Shown here: positions 15,024 to 22,743 of the stretch, piece by piece
Numbering within the stretch: position 1 is the stretch's first letter
Layout: each line of letters begins with the position of its first letter
Source of the DNA: Thioalkalivibrio sulfidiphilus
Lineage (GTDB): Bacteria; Pseudomonadota; Gammaproteobacteria; Ectothiorhodospirales; Ectothiorhodospiraceae
DNA: 32,135 nt
Direction of reading: 5' to 3'
Assembly (NCBI RefSeq): GCF_000377945.1
Contig: NZ_KB898956.1
Coordinates: 1-32,135, forward strand
Program-made: the position numbers and the translations under genes
Notes under the pieces: model-generated
The model's input: only the letters and a program-made list of their open reading frames with translations
Told to the model about the DNA's origin: nothing
Databases searched by the model: none

Positions 15024-15132
15024 GTGGAAGTGGGAAGTGGGAAGGAAAACATGTTCGACGTGGGTCGGGCTTCAGCCCGACTTGCGGTGTGGTTCGGAGC
15101 CACCGCTGTGTCGGGCTGAAGCCCGACCCACG
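15022..15132. repeat. 7-base repeat array and inverted pair of CGTGGGTCGGGC hairpins (gspM-gspN spacer)
   Basis: Units of the form AGTGGGA recur every seven bases at 15022-15049, overlapping the gspM stop. Two copies of the hairpin sequence also found at 13045-13072 follow in opposite orientations: 15059-15081 (arms GTCGGGCT/AGCCCGAC) and 15110-15132. A short complementary pair, GCGGTG at 15084-15089 with CACCGC at 15101-15106, lies between them. The inverted-pair layout resembles REP/BIME elements. Confidence 0.8.
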
Positions 15133-15193
15133 ATTCAACACCTGTCGCCTGACACCTCCCGCCCCCCCCTTACGAACAACTGAGACATCCGAT

Positions 15194-15979
15194 TTGAAAA
15201 CCGAACGCACCCACAAGCGCCGCTGGCTGCTTTGGCTCATCATCGGGCTGCTGGCCTACGGCTTGTTTCTGCTGACCCTGCTGCCGGCGGGACTCGCTTG
15301 GGATCAGGCTCGTGCAAGGGGCATGGTGCCGGCGGGCGTGGAAGTGCAGGGCATCACGGGCACCCTGTGGAACGGCACGGCCGCGCGCGCCGTGCTGCCC
15401 GGTGGCCTGCAGGTGAACGATCTGCAGTGGCGTGCCACGTTCTCCAGCCTGCTGGCCATGCGCCTGGGCTGGGATCTGGAGGCACGACCCCAGGGTGGTC
15501 GCGTGTCCGCACACGTGGCCGTGGGGCCCGGCACGGTGGTGCTGGCGGGGGTGCGGGGTGATATGCCCGCCGCGCCGGTGGTGGCGCCCTTCATGACCTG
15601 GCCGGTGCGGGTGAACGGCCGGCTGGTGCTGGATCTGGAGCGCCTGCAGCTGGCCTACAGCGGCCAGGTGCGTGAGGCCCGCGGCGTGCTGGGCTGGATC
15701 GATGCCGCGGCCGGCATGCCCGAGCCGCTGCCCCTGGGCGATCTGCGCGCCGAGATCTCTGATACCGGCGAGGGCGGTCTGCGTCTCAGCATCCAGGACC
15801 AGGGCGGCCCGCTGATCGCCGAGGGGGTCGCCGAGATCTCCGTCGCCAGTGGCTACCGGGTGGAAGGTGTGGCCGGCACTCGCGACGGCGCCCATCCCAA
15901 CATCGGCCAGGCCCTGCGCATGATCGGCAACCCGGGGCGTGACGGGCGTGTGCCGGTGCGCTTCTCCGGCAGGCTTTAA
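15194..15979 (+). CDS. gspN: Type II secretion protein GspN
   Basis: GspN is an accessory inner-membrane type II secretion protein found in a subset of systems; its exact role is poorly defined. The 261-residue product begins KTERTHKRRWLLWLIIGLLAYG, one membrane helix at about residues 10-33, then a periplasmic region with the family pattern GLAWDQA, VEVQGITGTLWNGTAARAVLPG and VNDLQWRATFSSLLAMRLGWDL. There is no ATG in frame before this region, so I take the TTG at 15194 as the start; the open frame upstream is only a read-through of the repeat spacer. It is the last gene of the gsp cluster. The 154 bases to the next gene show no terminator. Confidence 0.88.
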   Translation: MKTERTHKRRWLLWLIIGLLAYGLFLLTLLPAGLAWDQARARGMVPAGVEVQGITGTLWNGTAARAVLPGGLQVNDLQWRATFSSLLAMRLGWDLEARPQGGRVSAHVAVGPGTVVLAGVRGDMPAAPVVAPFMTWPVRVNGRLVLDLERLQLAYSGQVREARGVLGWIDAAAGMPEPLPLGDLRAEISDTGEGGLRLSIQDQGGPLIAEGVAEISVASGYRVEGVAGTRDGAHPNIGQALRMIGNPGRDGRVPVRFSGRL

Positions 15980-16133
15980 ATCGAATCGTCACGAAAAGGA
16001 TAGATCGCCTTGTGTGACAGGATTCCCGATTCATCGAACTTCCACAGACCTTAAATCCTCACGTCGTATTCACGCCCTAGAGTTCCCGCCTGCAACCCAA
16101 CCCATCCATGGTTCAGGCAAAGGGAGCCCTACC

Positions 16134-18158
16134 GTGAACGACAAGACCGAACTGCTGCACGCCACCGACGGGGACGAGATCCCCAGCAACACCTCCAATA
16201 ATCCCCTGTTCGCCGACATCCTCGCGCGTCGTATGTCCCGCCGCGACGTGATGCGCGGCGGCATCGCCGCCGCCGTGGCCGGCGTGTTCGCCGGCACCGG
16301 CGCCAGTGCCCTGGCCGCCCCCGGTTTCCTGCCGCCCCAGGCCCAGGCCCGTGCGCCATTCGGCCTGAAGGGTGAACTGGGCTTTGAGCCAGTACCGGTG
16401 TCCATCGCCGATACCACCGTCGTGCCTCCCGGTTACACCGCCAAGCCCTTCCTGCCTTGGGGCACGCCCATCTGCGGCGATTACCCCGAGTACCTGGACG
16501 GTGGTCTGAATACCGGTGCCGACCAGGAATGTCAGATCGGCAGTCATCATGACGGCATTCACTTCTTCCCTCTCGGTGAAGGTGACGAGGCCAACCGCCA
16601 CGGTCTGATCTGCATGAACCATGAGTATATCGATCAGCCCAAGATGCACCCCAACGGTCCCACCCTGGTGGGTGGTGTGCGCGTAATCGAGGATGAGGTG
16701 CGCAAGGAGGTGGCCGCCCACGGCGTGTCCATCGTGGAAGTGCGCGAAGTGGCCCACGGCGACTGGGAAGTGGTGAAGGGCAAGTACAACCGGCGTATCA
16801 CCGCTAGCACCCCCATGAAGATCAGTGGCCCGGTGCGCGGCTCCGACCTGGTGAAGACCAAGTACAGCCCCGACGGCACCATGACCCGCGGCACCCTCAA
16901 CAACTGCGCCCATGGGTTCACCCCCTGGGGCACCTACCTCACCTGCGAGGAGAACTGGGCCGGCTACTTCGCCAACCGTACCGGTCGCCCCCGTGAGCAC
17001 GCCCGCTACGGTGTGGCCACCGGCAACAGCCGCTACCGCTGGGATACCGTCACCCACATCGACGAGTACGCCCGTTTCGACGCCTCCGTGAAGGGCAACA
17101 GCGCCACTGAGGACTACCGCAACGAACCCAACGGCCAGGGCTGGATCGTGGAGATCGATCCCTTCGATCCCACCAGCACCCCGGTCAAGCGCACCGCCCT
17201 GGGCCGCTTCGCCCACGAGGGCGTGGTGTTCGCCCCCGTGCAGAACGGCCAGCCCCTGACCTTCTATGCCGGTGACGATGCCCGCAATGAGTACATCTAC
17301 AAGTTCGTCACCGAGGCCCGCTACCAGCCCGGCCGCACCAAGGGGGATATCCTGGACAAGGGTACCCTGTACGTGGCCGTGTTCAACGATGATGGCACCG
17401 GTGAATGGCGCGCCCTGGACATCAAGGACAAGGCCTTCCGCGATGCCGCGGCCGCCGCCGGTGTGGAATTCAAGGATCAGGCCGACGTTCTGGTGAACAC
17501 CCGCTTGGCCGCTGACGTGGTGGGTGCCACCAAGATGGACCGTCCCGAGTGGGGTGCCGTGCATCCCCAGACCAACGAGGTCTATTTCACCCTGACCAAC
17601 AACTCCACCCGTGGTGGCGCAACCAACCCTGTGGATGCGGCCAACCCCCGCGCCAACAGCGCCTTCGGTCACATCATCCGCTGGCGTGAGCAGGGCAACC
17701 GCCCCTGGGCCCTGCGCTTCAACTGGGACATCTTCGTCCTGGCTGGTCCGGTGGAAGACAGCCGCAAGCTGGATGGCGAACCCCTGGACGAAACCAACAT
17801 CTTCGCCAGCCCGGATGGCCTGTGGATCGACTACAACGGTGTGATGTGGATCCAGACGGACATGGGCGGTGGTCAGCAGCGTGCGGAGCAGGATCGCTTC
17901 GGCAACAACCAGATGCTGGCGGCCAATCCCTACACCGGCGAGATCCGCCGCTTCTTCGTCGGCCCGCTGGGCCAGGAAGTGACCGGCTGTATCACCACGC
18001 CCGACAACCGCACCATGTTCATCAACATCCAGCACCCGGGCGAAGGCGGCGAGTCCTTCCCGCAGCTGGCCTCCAACTGGCCCGACGGCGGCAACGCCCG
18101 CGCTCGCTCCGCCACCGTGATCATCACCAAGGACGACGGTGGTGTGATCGGCAGCTGA
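16134..18158 (+). CDS. PhoX-family phosphatase (DUF839) with Tat signal
   Basis: A 674-residue exported protein of the PhoX type: calcium/iron-dependent alkaline phosphatases that release phosphate from organic phosphoesters in the periplasm or outside the cell. The N-terminus carries a Tat motif, SRRDVM at residues 35-40, followed by an Ala-rich hydrophobic stretch ending near residue 62, as expected for a protein folded with metal in the cytoplasm. PhoX-typical blocks follow: GLICMNHEYID, NNCAHGFTPWGTYLTCEENWAGYF, RFAHEGVVF, FYAGDDARNEYIYKFV, GTLYVAVFNDDGTGEW and IDYNGVMWIQTDMGG. The GTG at 16134 is chosen because GGGAG sits seven bases upstream and the Tat signal then lies near the start; there is no in-frame ATG close by. 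It directly follows gspN, so export through the type II system after Tat transport is possible. Some DUF839 proteins have no proven phosphatase activity, so the substrate is inferred. Confidence 0.88.
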   Translation: MNDKTELLHATDGDEIPSNTSNNPLFADILARRMSRRDVMRGGIAAAVAGVFAGTGASALAAPGFLPPQAQARAPFGLKGELGFEPVPVSIADTTVVPPGYTAKPFLPWGTPICGDYPEYLDGGLNTGADQECQIGSHHDGIHFFPLGEGDEANRHGLICMNHEYIDQPKMHPNGPTLVGGVRVIEDEVRKEVAAHGVSIVEVREVAHGDWEVVKGKYNRRITASTPMKISGPVRGSDLVKTKYSPDGTMTRGTLNNCAHGFTPWGTYLTCEENWAGYFANRTGRPREHARYGVATGNSRYRWDTVTHIDEYARFDASVKGNSATEDYRNEPNGQGWIVEIDPFDPTSTPVKRTALGRFAHEGVVFAPVQNGQPLTFYAGDDARNEYIYKFVTEARYQPGRTKGDILDKGTLYVAVFNDDGTGEWRALDIKDKAFRDAAAAAGVEFKDQADVLVNTRLAADVVGATKMDRPEWGAVHPQTNEVYFTLTNNSTRGGATNPVDAANPRANSAFGHIIRWREQGNRPWALRFNWDIFVLAGPVEDSRKLDGEPLDETNIFASPDGLWIDYNGVMWIQTDMGGGQQRAEQDRFGNNQMLAANPYTGEIRRFFVGPLGQEVTGCITTPDNRTMFINIQHPGEGGESFPQLASNWPDGGNARARSATVIITKDDGGVIGS

Positions 18159-18216
18159 TTACGGATGAAATCGAAGGGGCAGGGATGCCCGGTCTTTCCA
18201 TCTCCTCCGATTGTCT

Positions 18217-18244
18217 CGGCCCGCCTCGTGCGGGCCGTTTTTTT
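18217..18244 (+). terminator. Rho-independent terminator after the PhoX-type gene
   Basis: A perfect eight-base stem, CGGCCCGC at 18217-18224 with GCGGGCCG at 18230-18237, has a five-base loop and is followed by seven T residues (18238-18244). It begins 58 bases after the stop codon and should end transcription of this gene, and perhaps of the gsp operon upstream. Confidence 0.9.
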
Positions 18245-18270
18245 GAAGGTGCAAGGGGAATGATGCGTAG

Positions 18271-18343
18271 GCCGGATAAGGCGCAGCCGCATCCGGCTCG
18301 TGCCAAGGCCAAGGTCATTGGCGGATGCGCTGCGCTTATCCGC
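18271..18343. repeat. REP-like inverted pair
   Basis: GCCGGATAAGG...CATCCGGC at 18271-18297 and an inverted relative, GCGGATGCG...TTATCCGC at 18321-18343, each form an imperfect hairpin. Sequence and layout resemble enterobacterial REP/BIME repeats. A similar pair lies at 21541-21610, on the other side of the BamD-like/TonB receptor genes. Confidence 0.75.
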
Positions 18344-18441
18344 TCAACGTGAGTGCAGGTCAGGGTCTGGGAGTTGCAGATGAAGTCTCCAGTGGATTGC
18401 CGCTATGATGGGCCATCGTTTGAAACCGGAACGGGATCGGA

Positions 18442-19203
18442 ATGCACATTGACGGCTTGAGGGTGTATGGAAGGGTATGGCTGACGGCCATGCTGGTCAG
18501 TGTCCTGCTTGCCGGCTGCGCAACACAGGGCGTGCGTCCCGGCGATGACGATGCGGCAGCCTACCGGGCGGTCTCCGAGGCCGTGGCGGCCAGCGACTGC
18601 GGTGCCGCGCGCCAGGCCCTGCAAACCATGCAGGCGCAATTCCCGAACAGCCCTCGCCTGCCCGATGCCCGGCTGGAAACCGCCTACGCCTGCCTGAGCG
18701 GAGGCGATCTTGCCGAAGCCGAGGAACTGGTCATCACCTACCTCGAGCAGAGCCCGGGGCATGCCTCGGAGGAGTACGGCCGGTATCTGCACGCCCTGGT
18801 CGCCTATGCCCGCTGGAAGGAATTGCCAGCGGATACGCCGGCGGTACGTTCCGCAGCCCAGGCGCGCCAGGCCTTCGGTCGCATCCGGGTGCTGGTGGGC
18901 CGGTATCCACAAACGGCCTATGCCAGTGATCTGCGCATGATGCTGACGGACCTGCGTGAAGGGCTGGCGCGCCTGGAGCTGGAGGCCATCGCCACCGACC
19001 TGCAGGCAGGCCGCCACCAGGCGGTGATCTCCCGGGCCAACTACGTCCTCAACCACTACGCCGCCACCGAGTCCGCGCCCTTCGCACTGGCCGCGCTGAT
19101 CAATGCCCACCGGGCCCGGGGCGAGGAGGCGGCCGCCCGGACACACCTGTATCGACTGGAGTCGGACTGGCCGGGGCACCCGGTGCTGCAGACGCTGCAA
19201 TAG
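18442..19203 (+). CDS. BamD-like outer-membrane lipoprotein with TPR-type repeats
   Basis: A 253-residue lipoprotein: signal with lipobox LLAGC and Cys26, then an all-helical region. Several segments follow the BamD/ComL pattern: DCGAARQALQTMQAQFPNSP, GGDLAEAEELVITYLEQSPGH, the EEYGRYLHAL block, QARQAFGRIRVLVGRYPQTAY, and the late region around RHQAVISRANYVLNHYAAT. BamD is an essential part of the machine that inserts beta-barrel proteins into the outer membrane. The sequence is divergent, and the next gene encodes a beta-barrel receptor rather than other Bam parts, so this may be a second, specialised copy or simply a related lipoprotein. The ATG at 18442 follows GGGAT closely. A TATGAT at 18404-18409 could be a -10 box, but no matching -35 is seen. 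Confidence 0.65.
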   Translation: MHIDGLRVYGRVWLTAMLVSVLLAGCATQGVRPGDDDAAAYRAVSEAVAASDCGAARQALQTMQAQFPNSPRLPDARLETAYACLSGGDLAEAEELVITYLEQSPGHASEEYGRYLHALVAYARWKELPADTPAVRSAAQARQAFGRIRVLVGRYPQTAYASDLRMMLTDLREGLARLELEAIATDLQAGRHQAVISRANYVLNHYAATESAPFALAALINAHRARGEEAAARTHLYRLESDWPGHPVLQTLQ

Positions 19204-19311
19204 CCGCCGATCCGCCCCTCCCCGCGCAGGCGCTTGCCGTACACGGGGGCGGGGTCATTTGCATTCGGGCAACGGTCGGGGCAGGCTGGTCCACCGACTT
19301 TTCACCGATCC

Positions 19312-21363
19312 ATGGTCATGTTTCCACGTCCGTACCAGTCCACCCTGCTGTGCGCCGCGCTGAGCCTGCCGCTGACCCTGGCGGCCGAGACCCAGCGTCT
19401 GGAACCGCTCACTGTCACGGCCCCCCGCCTGGAACGTCCCTGGCTCGATACCCCCGCCGCCCTGAGCGTGCTGGAACGTGAAGACCTGGAGCAGGCCCGC
19501 CAGGGCCTGCAGCTGGACGAGTCCCTGGTGCGCATCCCCGGCGTCACGGCCCAGAACCGCTACAACTTCGCCCAGGATCTGCGTGTCTCCATGCGCGGCT
19601 TCGGCGCCCGATCCGCCTTCGGCATCCGCGGCGTGAAGCTGCTGGTGGACGGCATCCCCGAGACCACCACCGACGGCCAGAGCCAGGTGGATGCCATCGA
19701 CCTCACCGCTCTGGAACGCATCGAGGTGATCCGCGGCCCGTCCTCGGTGCTCCACGGCAACGCCACCGGCGGCGTACTGGACATCACCACCCGATCGGGT
19801 CCGCCCGAGACCTTCCTGCAGCCGCGCCTCGAGGCGGGCAGCGACGGCTACCGGCGCATCGGCGCGCAGGCGGGCGGGCAGGCCGAGGCCCTCGCCTGGC
19901 ACGTGAGCGGCTGGGACTTCGCCATGGACGGCTACCGGGACCACAGCGTCGCGGAGAAGCGCCTGCTGCATTCGCGCCTTGACTGGGACCTCGCTGCGGG
20001 GCACCGCCTGACGGCGCTCGCCACGTTTCTGGACGCCCCGCGTACCGATGATCCGGGTGCGCTCACCGCCACAGAAGTGGCCATGGATCGCCGCATGGCC
20101 AACCCCAATGCCCTGCGTTTCGATGCCGGGCAGTCTGTGACCCAGGAGCGCCTTGGTCTGGTCTATCGAGGTGATCTATCTGAGGGTGAGCAGATGCAGG
20201 CGCGGGTGTTTCACACCTGGCGGAACTTTGATAACCGCTTGCCTTTTGGTCCAGCGATTGGAGCCCGAGATGGCATGGTCAGTTACGACCGTGTGTTCTA
20301 CGGCGCCGGTGTCCAGTACACCCGGGAAAACCACCTGGGTAGTCTGCCCGGCCGCATGACCCTGGGGCTGGACCTGGAGCGCCAGCAGGATGACCGGCGC
20401 CGCTTCCAAAACCTGCAAGGGGTGCGTGGCGACCTGACCTTCGAGCAGCGCGAAACGGCCGAGGCCGCCGGTGTGTTTGTGCAGCAGGAGGTCGATCTCA
20501 CGGAGCGCCTGCAGACCACCCTGGGCCTGCGGCGCGATCGGGTGCGCTTCGCCGTGGACGATCAATTCCTGAACGACGGCGATGATTCGGGAAGCCGCAC
20601 GTTCCAGGAAACCAGCCAGTACGTAGGCCTGAGCTACGCCTGGCATCCGCAGCATCGCATCTACGGCGCCTTCGGCACCGCCTTCGAGACGCCCACCTTC
20701 ACCGAATATGCCAACCCGGCGGGCGGCGGCTTCAACCCCGCGATCAAGCCACAGCAGGCGCGCAACTTGGAGCTGGGCTTTAAGGGATTCGCGGGTGCGC
20801 TGCAGTACGACCTGGCCGTGTTCCGGGTGGACGTGCGTGACGAGCTGGTGCCCTACGAGCTGGAAGGCGACGGGCGCACCTACTACGAGAACGCCGGACG
20901 CACCCGGCGCCAGGGCCTAGAGGCGGGCCTGAGTTGGTTCGCCTCACCGCAGTGGACGTTCACCGGAGCGTGGACGTATTCGGATTTCACCTTCAGGGAA
21001 TTCGAGGTCAATGACGTGGACCTGGCAGGACGTGAGCTGCCCGCCATCCCCCGCCAGCAGCTGTTCCTGGAGGCCGCCTGGCGCCCGGGGCGGGACTACT
21101 ACATCCTCGACATGCTGGCCCTGGACCGCCAGTACGCGGACAACGCCAACACCGAGCGGGTGTCGGGGACGGCGATCTTCAACGCCCGCGCCGGCTGGGT
21201 GTTCCGTCAGGACGGTTGGGACGTGGAAACCTTTGTCGCAGTGAACAACCTTTTCGATCAGGGCTATTTCGCCAACATCCGGCCCAACGCGGCCTTTGGA
21301 CGCTATTACGAGCCAGCGCCGGGCAGAAACTTCTTCGTCGGCCTGCACGTGACCCGGCGCTAG
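19312..21363 (+). CDS. TonB-dependent outer-membrane receptor
   Basis: A 683-residue receptor that would import a scarce nutrient, most often a ferric siderophore, using TonB energy. Signal peptide at about 1-25, a TonB box (LEPLTVTA, residues 30-37), a plug domain with VSMRGFGARSAFGIRGVKLL, VDGIPETT and ERIEVIRGPSSVLHG-ATGGVLDI, then the 22-strand barrel. In the C-terminal region, LELGFKG and FVAVNNLFDQGYFANI are typical of FecA/iron-complex receptors. The protein ends HVTRR, without the terminal aromatic residue usual for these barrels. Start is the ATG at 19312 or 19318. It lies 108 bases after the BamD-like gene, in the same direction. No Fur box or riboswitch was recognised upstream, so the ligand cannot be named. 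Confidence 0.92.
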   Translation: MVMFPRPYQSTLLCAALSLPLTLAAETQRLEPLTVTAPRLERPWLDTPAALSVLEREDLEQARQGLQLDESLVRIPGVTAQNRYNFAQDLRVSMRGFGARSAFGIRGVKLLVDGIPETTTDGQSQVDAIDLTALERIEVIRGPSSVLHGNATGGVLDITTRSGPPETFLQPRLEAGSDGYRRIGAQAGGQAEALAWHVSGWDFAMDGYRDHSVAEKRLLHSRLDWDLAAGHRLTALATFLDAPRTDDPGALTATEVAMDRRMANPNALRFDAGQSVTQERLGLVYRGDLSEGEQMQARVFHTWRNFDNRLPFGPAIGARDGMVSYDRVFYGAGVQYTRENHLGSLPGRMTLGLDLERQQDDRRRFQNLQGVRGDLTFEQRETAEAAGVFVQQEVDLTERLQTTLGLRRDRVRFAVDDQFLNDGDDSGSRTFQETSQYVGLSYAWHPQHRIYGAFGTAFETPTFTEYANPAGGGFNPAIKPQQARNLELGFKGFAGALQYDLAVFRVDVRDELVPYELEGDGRTYYENAGRTRRQGLEAGLSWFASPQWTFTGAWTYSDFTFREFEVNDVDLAGRELPAIPRQQLFLEAAWRPGRDYYILDMLALDRQYADNANTERVSGTAIFNARAGWVFRQDGWDVETFVAVNNLFDQGYFANIRPNAAFGRYYEPAPGRNFFVGLHVTRR

Positions 21364-21372
21364 CTGTGGCGA

Positions 21373-21440
21373 GTAGGTTGGACTGAGTGCAGCGATGTCC
21401 AACAGGGCAGCAACGATGAACGCCCTGTTGGGGTTCGTGC
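21373..21440. repeat. Inverted repeat downstream of the TonB receptor
   Basis: GTAGGTTGG at 21373-21381 pairs with CCAAGCTAC-type sequence near 21427-21454, and CCAACAGGGC at 21399-21408 pairs exactly with GCCCTGTTGG at 21422-21431. It starts ten bases after the receptor stop, and could serve as a transcript-end hairpin, although no T-run follows. Coordinates are approximate for the outer arms. Confidence 0.6.
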
Positions 21441-21540
21441 CTCACCCCAAGCTACCTGATCCGCATGCGGACCGAGGTCGCGGTTGGCGGGCTCGCCTGT
21501 TCGCGGCGGGGTCGCCGCTCCTAAGCGGGTGCTGGTTTAG

Positions 21541-21610
21541 GCCGGACAAGCGCAGCGCATCCGACGAACGGTGCAGGGAAATGCCGGATGCGGCTTGTGC
21601 CTTATCCGGC
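21541..21610. repeat. REP-like inverted pair
   Basis: GCCGGACAAGCGC...GCATCCGA at 21541-21564 and the inverted copy GCCGGATGCGG...CTTATCCGGC at 21583-21610 belong to the same family as 18271-18343. The whole gap 21364-21754 contains only repeats: the hairpin at 21373, a GCGGCGGGGTCGCCGC hairpin around 21503, and this pair. I see no gene in it. Confidence 0.75.
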
Positions 21611-21754
21611 CTACGTGAGCTGCCTGAGTAGGAGGCCCGACCCCGGGCCGAACCGCCGCGCCGGGACCGGCCCCGCCCAGCCGTGATAAGCTCTCCCGCA
21701 CTCCGGGCAGCCTGCCTGACACCGATTCACCGATCACACCCGAGGAATGACCAG

Positions 21755-22234
21755 ATGTGGATTCGCAACGCTTCCCTGTCCCTGATCCTGTTGATTGCCC
21801 TGGCATGGCTGGCGGGCTGCTCGTCGCCGTCCAATGAGGAGGCCGGCGCGCAAGGCGTCTCCGGCGGCGCGGAGCAGTCCGCCGTGCAGGTGGACGATCC
21901 CGAGGTCCAGGCGGTGGTCGACGCCTGGCTGGAGCGCCTGGATGCCGGCGACCACGAGGCCACCTGGGCGATGGCGGGCAGCCTGTTCAAGGCCGAACTG
22001 ACCGCCGAACAGTGGGGCGAAGCCATGGCCGCGATGCGCGAGAACATGGGCGCCGTGACCCAGCGCCGGTTGCACGAGTACACCGTCGAGACCATCATGC
22101 CCGGCGTGCCGGAAGGCCGCTACGCGATGTTCGAATACCGTTCCGTGTTCGAGAAGCAGGACCAGGGCGCGGAGCTGGTGGTCTGCGCCCGTGAAGAGAG
22201 CGAATGGCGGGTGGTGGGCTATTTCGTGCAGTGA
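21755..22234 (+). CDS. DUF4019-family lipoprotein
   Basis: A 159-residue lipoprotein (lipobox LAGC, Cys22) with an acidic, Ala/Gly-rich linker. The DUF4019 domain covers most of the rest: VDAWLERLDAGDHEATWAMA, LFKAELTAEQWGEAMAAMRE, the TIMPGVPEGRYAMFEYRSVF strand pair and a final EWRVVGYFV. The function of the family is unknown; its fold pattern suggests a small binding domain anchored at the outer membrane. The ATG at 21755 has an AGGA eight bases upstream. The gene stands alone between repeat blocks; a 7-base repeat array begins 12 bases after its stop. Confidence 0.85.
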   Translation: MWIRNASLSLILLIALAWLAGCSSPSNEEAGAQGVSGGAEQSAVQVDDPEVQAVVDAWLERLDAGDHEATWAMAGSLFKAELTAEQWGEAMAAMRENMGAVTQRRLHEYTVETIMPGVPEGRYAMFEYRSVFEKQDQGAELVVCAREESEWRVVGYFVQ

Positions 22235-22246
22235 GGGTGTTTAATC

Positions 22247-22450
22247 GTGAGGGGTGAGGGGTGAGGAGAGAGGGGTGAGGGGTGAGGTGTCCTGAGCGCA
22301 AACCCCTTCTCCCTGATGGGGCTACCCCGAGTAAAAACCCGCTTCCCATCAGGTAGAGCGCCACCCCAAGTAAAAAATGCCCTCCCCATCAGGGGGAGGG
22401 CCAGGGTGGGGGTGGTTTCACGCCTATCTCCTAACCCCTCACCCCTCACG
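22247..22450. repeat. Composite repeat: GTGAGGG 7-base arrays enclosing direct repeats
   Basis: Six tandem 7-base units (GTGAGGG and close variants) occupy 22247-22288, and two to three inverted units (CTCACCC) occupy 22431-22450. Between them, a 17-base segment of the form GC(T/C)ACCCC(G/A)AGTAAAAA occurs at 22321-22337 and 22360-22376, each bordered by CCCATCAGG/CCTGATGGG palindromes. The block lies between two convergent genes, so it may act as a bidirectional terminator, but it has no typical T-run. Confidence 0.8.
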
Positions 22451-22454
22451 CCAT

Positions 22455-22661
22455 TCAATTCGGCGGCCCACCCGGCCCGATATCCTTGTCCTTGGCGATC
22501 AGATACACCCCGCCGGCCGCCATGGCCATCCACAGGACCAGGGACCAGGCGCCCATCATCTCCCACAGATGCCCCATGAACAGCAGCATCACGGCGGCAA
22601 GGCCCAGGATCACGTTGCCCAGGATGAAGTGAAGGCGTTTCGGGTCGTTTGGCGTCTGCAT
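22455..22661 (-). CDS. Small two-helix membrane protein of unknown function
   Basis: A 68-residue protein. After a short hydrophilic start (MQTPNDPKRLHF), two hydrophobic helices follow, roughly residues 13-32 (ILGNVILGLAAVMLLFMGHL) and 36-55 (MGAWSLVLWMAMAAGGVYLI), then a charged KDKD and a Gly/Pro tail. I do not recognise the family. The ATG at 22661 is preceded by GAAAG, and an extended -10 element lies about 30 bases upstream, supporting this as a real, separately transcribed gene. It is convergent with the DUF4019 gene and follows the c-di-GMP gene on the same strand. Confidence 0.7.
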   Translation of the reverse strand: MQTPNDPKRLHFILGNVILGLAAVMLLFMGHLWEMMGAWSLVLWMAMAAGGVYLIAKDKDIGPGGPPN

Positions 22662-22690
22662 CGACTTTCGCTGGTTAAAAATGTGACGGA

Positions 22691-22699
22691 AGTATATCA
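22691..22699 (-). promoter_or_regulatory. Extended -10 promoter element for the small membrane protein
   Basis: On the minus strand these bases read TGATATACT, that is TGn followed by TATACT, an extended -10 box. The start codon lies about 30 bases downstream. No good -35 is visible, which extended -10 promoters tolerate. Confidence 0.45.
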
Positions 22700-22743
22700 A
22701 GCCTTGAGCAACACATTTCACCCCGGCGGGCAATGACTTGTTG

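Noticed and set aside
16113-18035. A 640-codon minus-strand frame opposite the PhoX-type gene
   Set aside because: The translation is low-complexity, with repeated Val/Gly/His and no motif, while the plus strand encodes a conserved enzyme.
19204-19311. A riboswitch or Fur site upstream of the TonB receptor
   Set aside because: The spacer is only about 108 bases, and neither a B12-box-like nor an AT-rich Fur-like sequence is present.
21395-21631. A 78-codon frame after the TonB receptor
   Set aside because: It consists of palindromic and REP-like sequence; the translation has no recognisable pattern.
22316-22736. Plus-strand reading frames across the repeat block (for example 22377-22736)
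   Set aside because: They run through the repeats and the antisense of the small membrane protein; no domain and no ribosome site.
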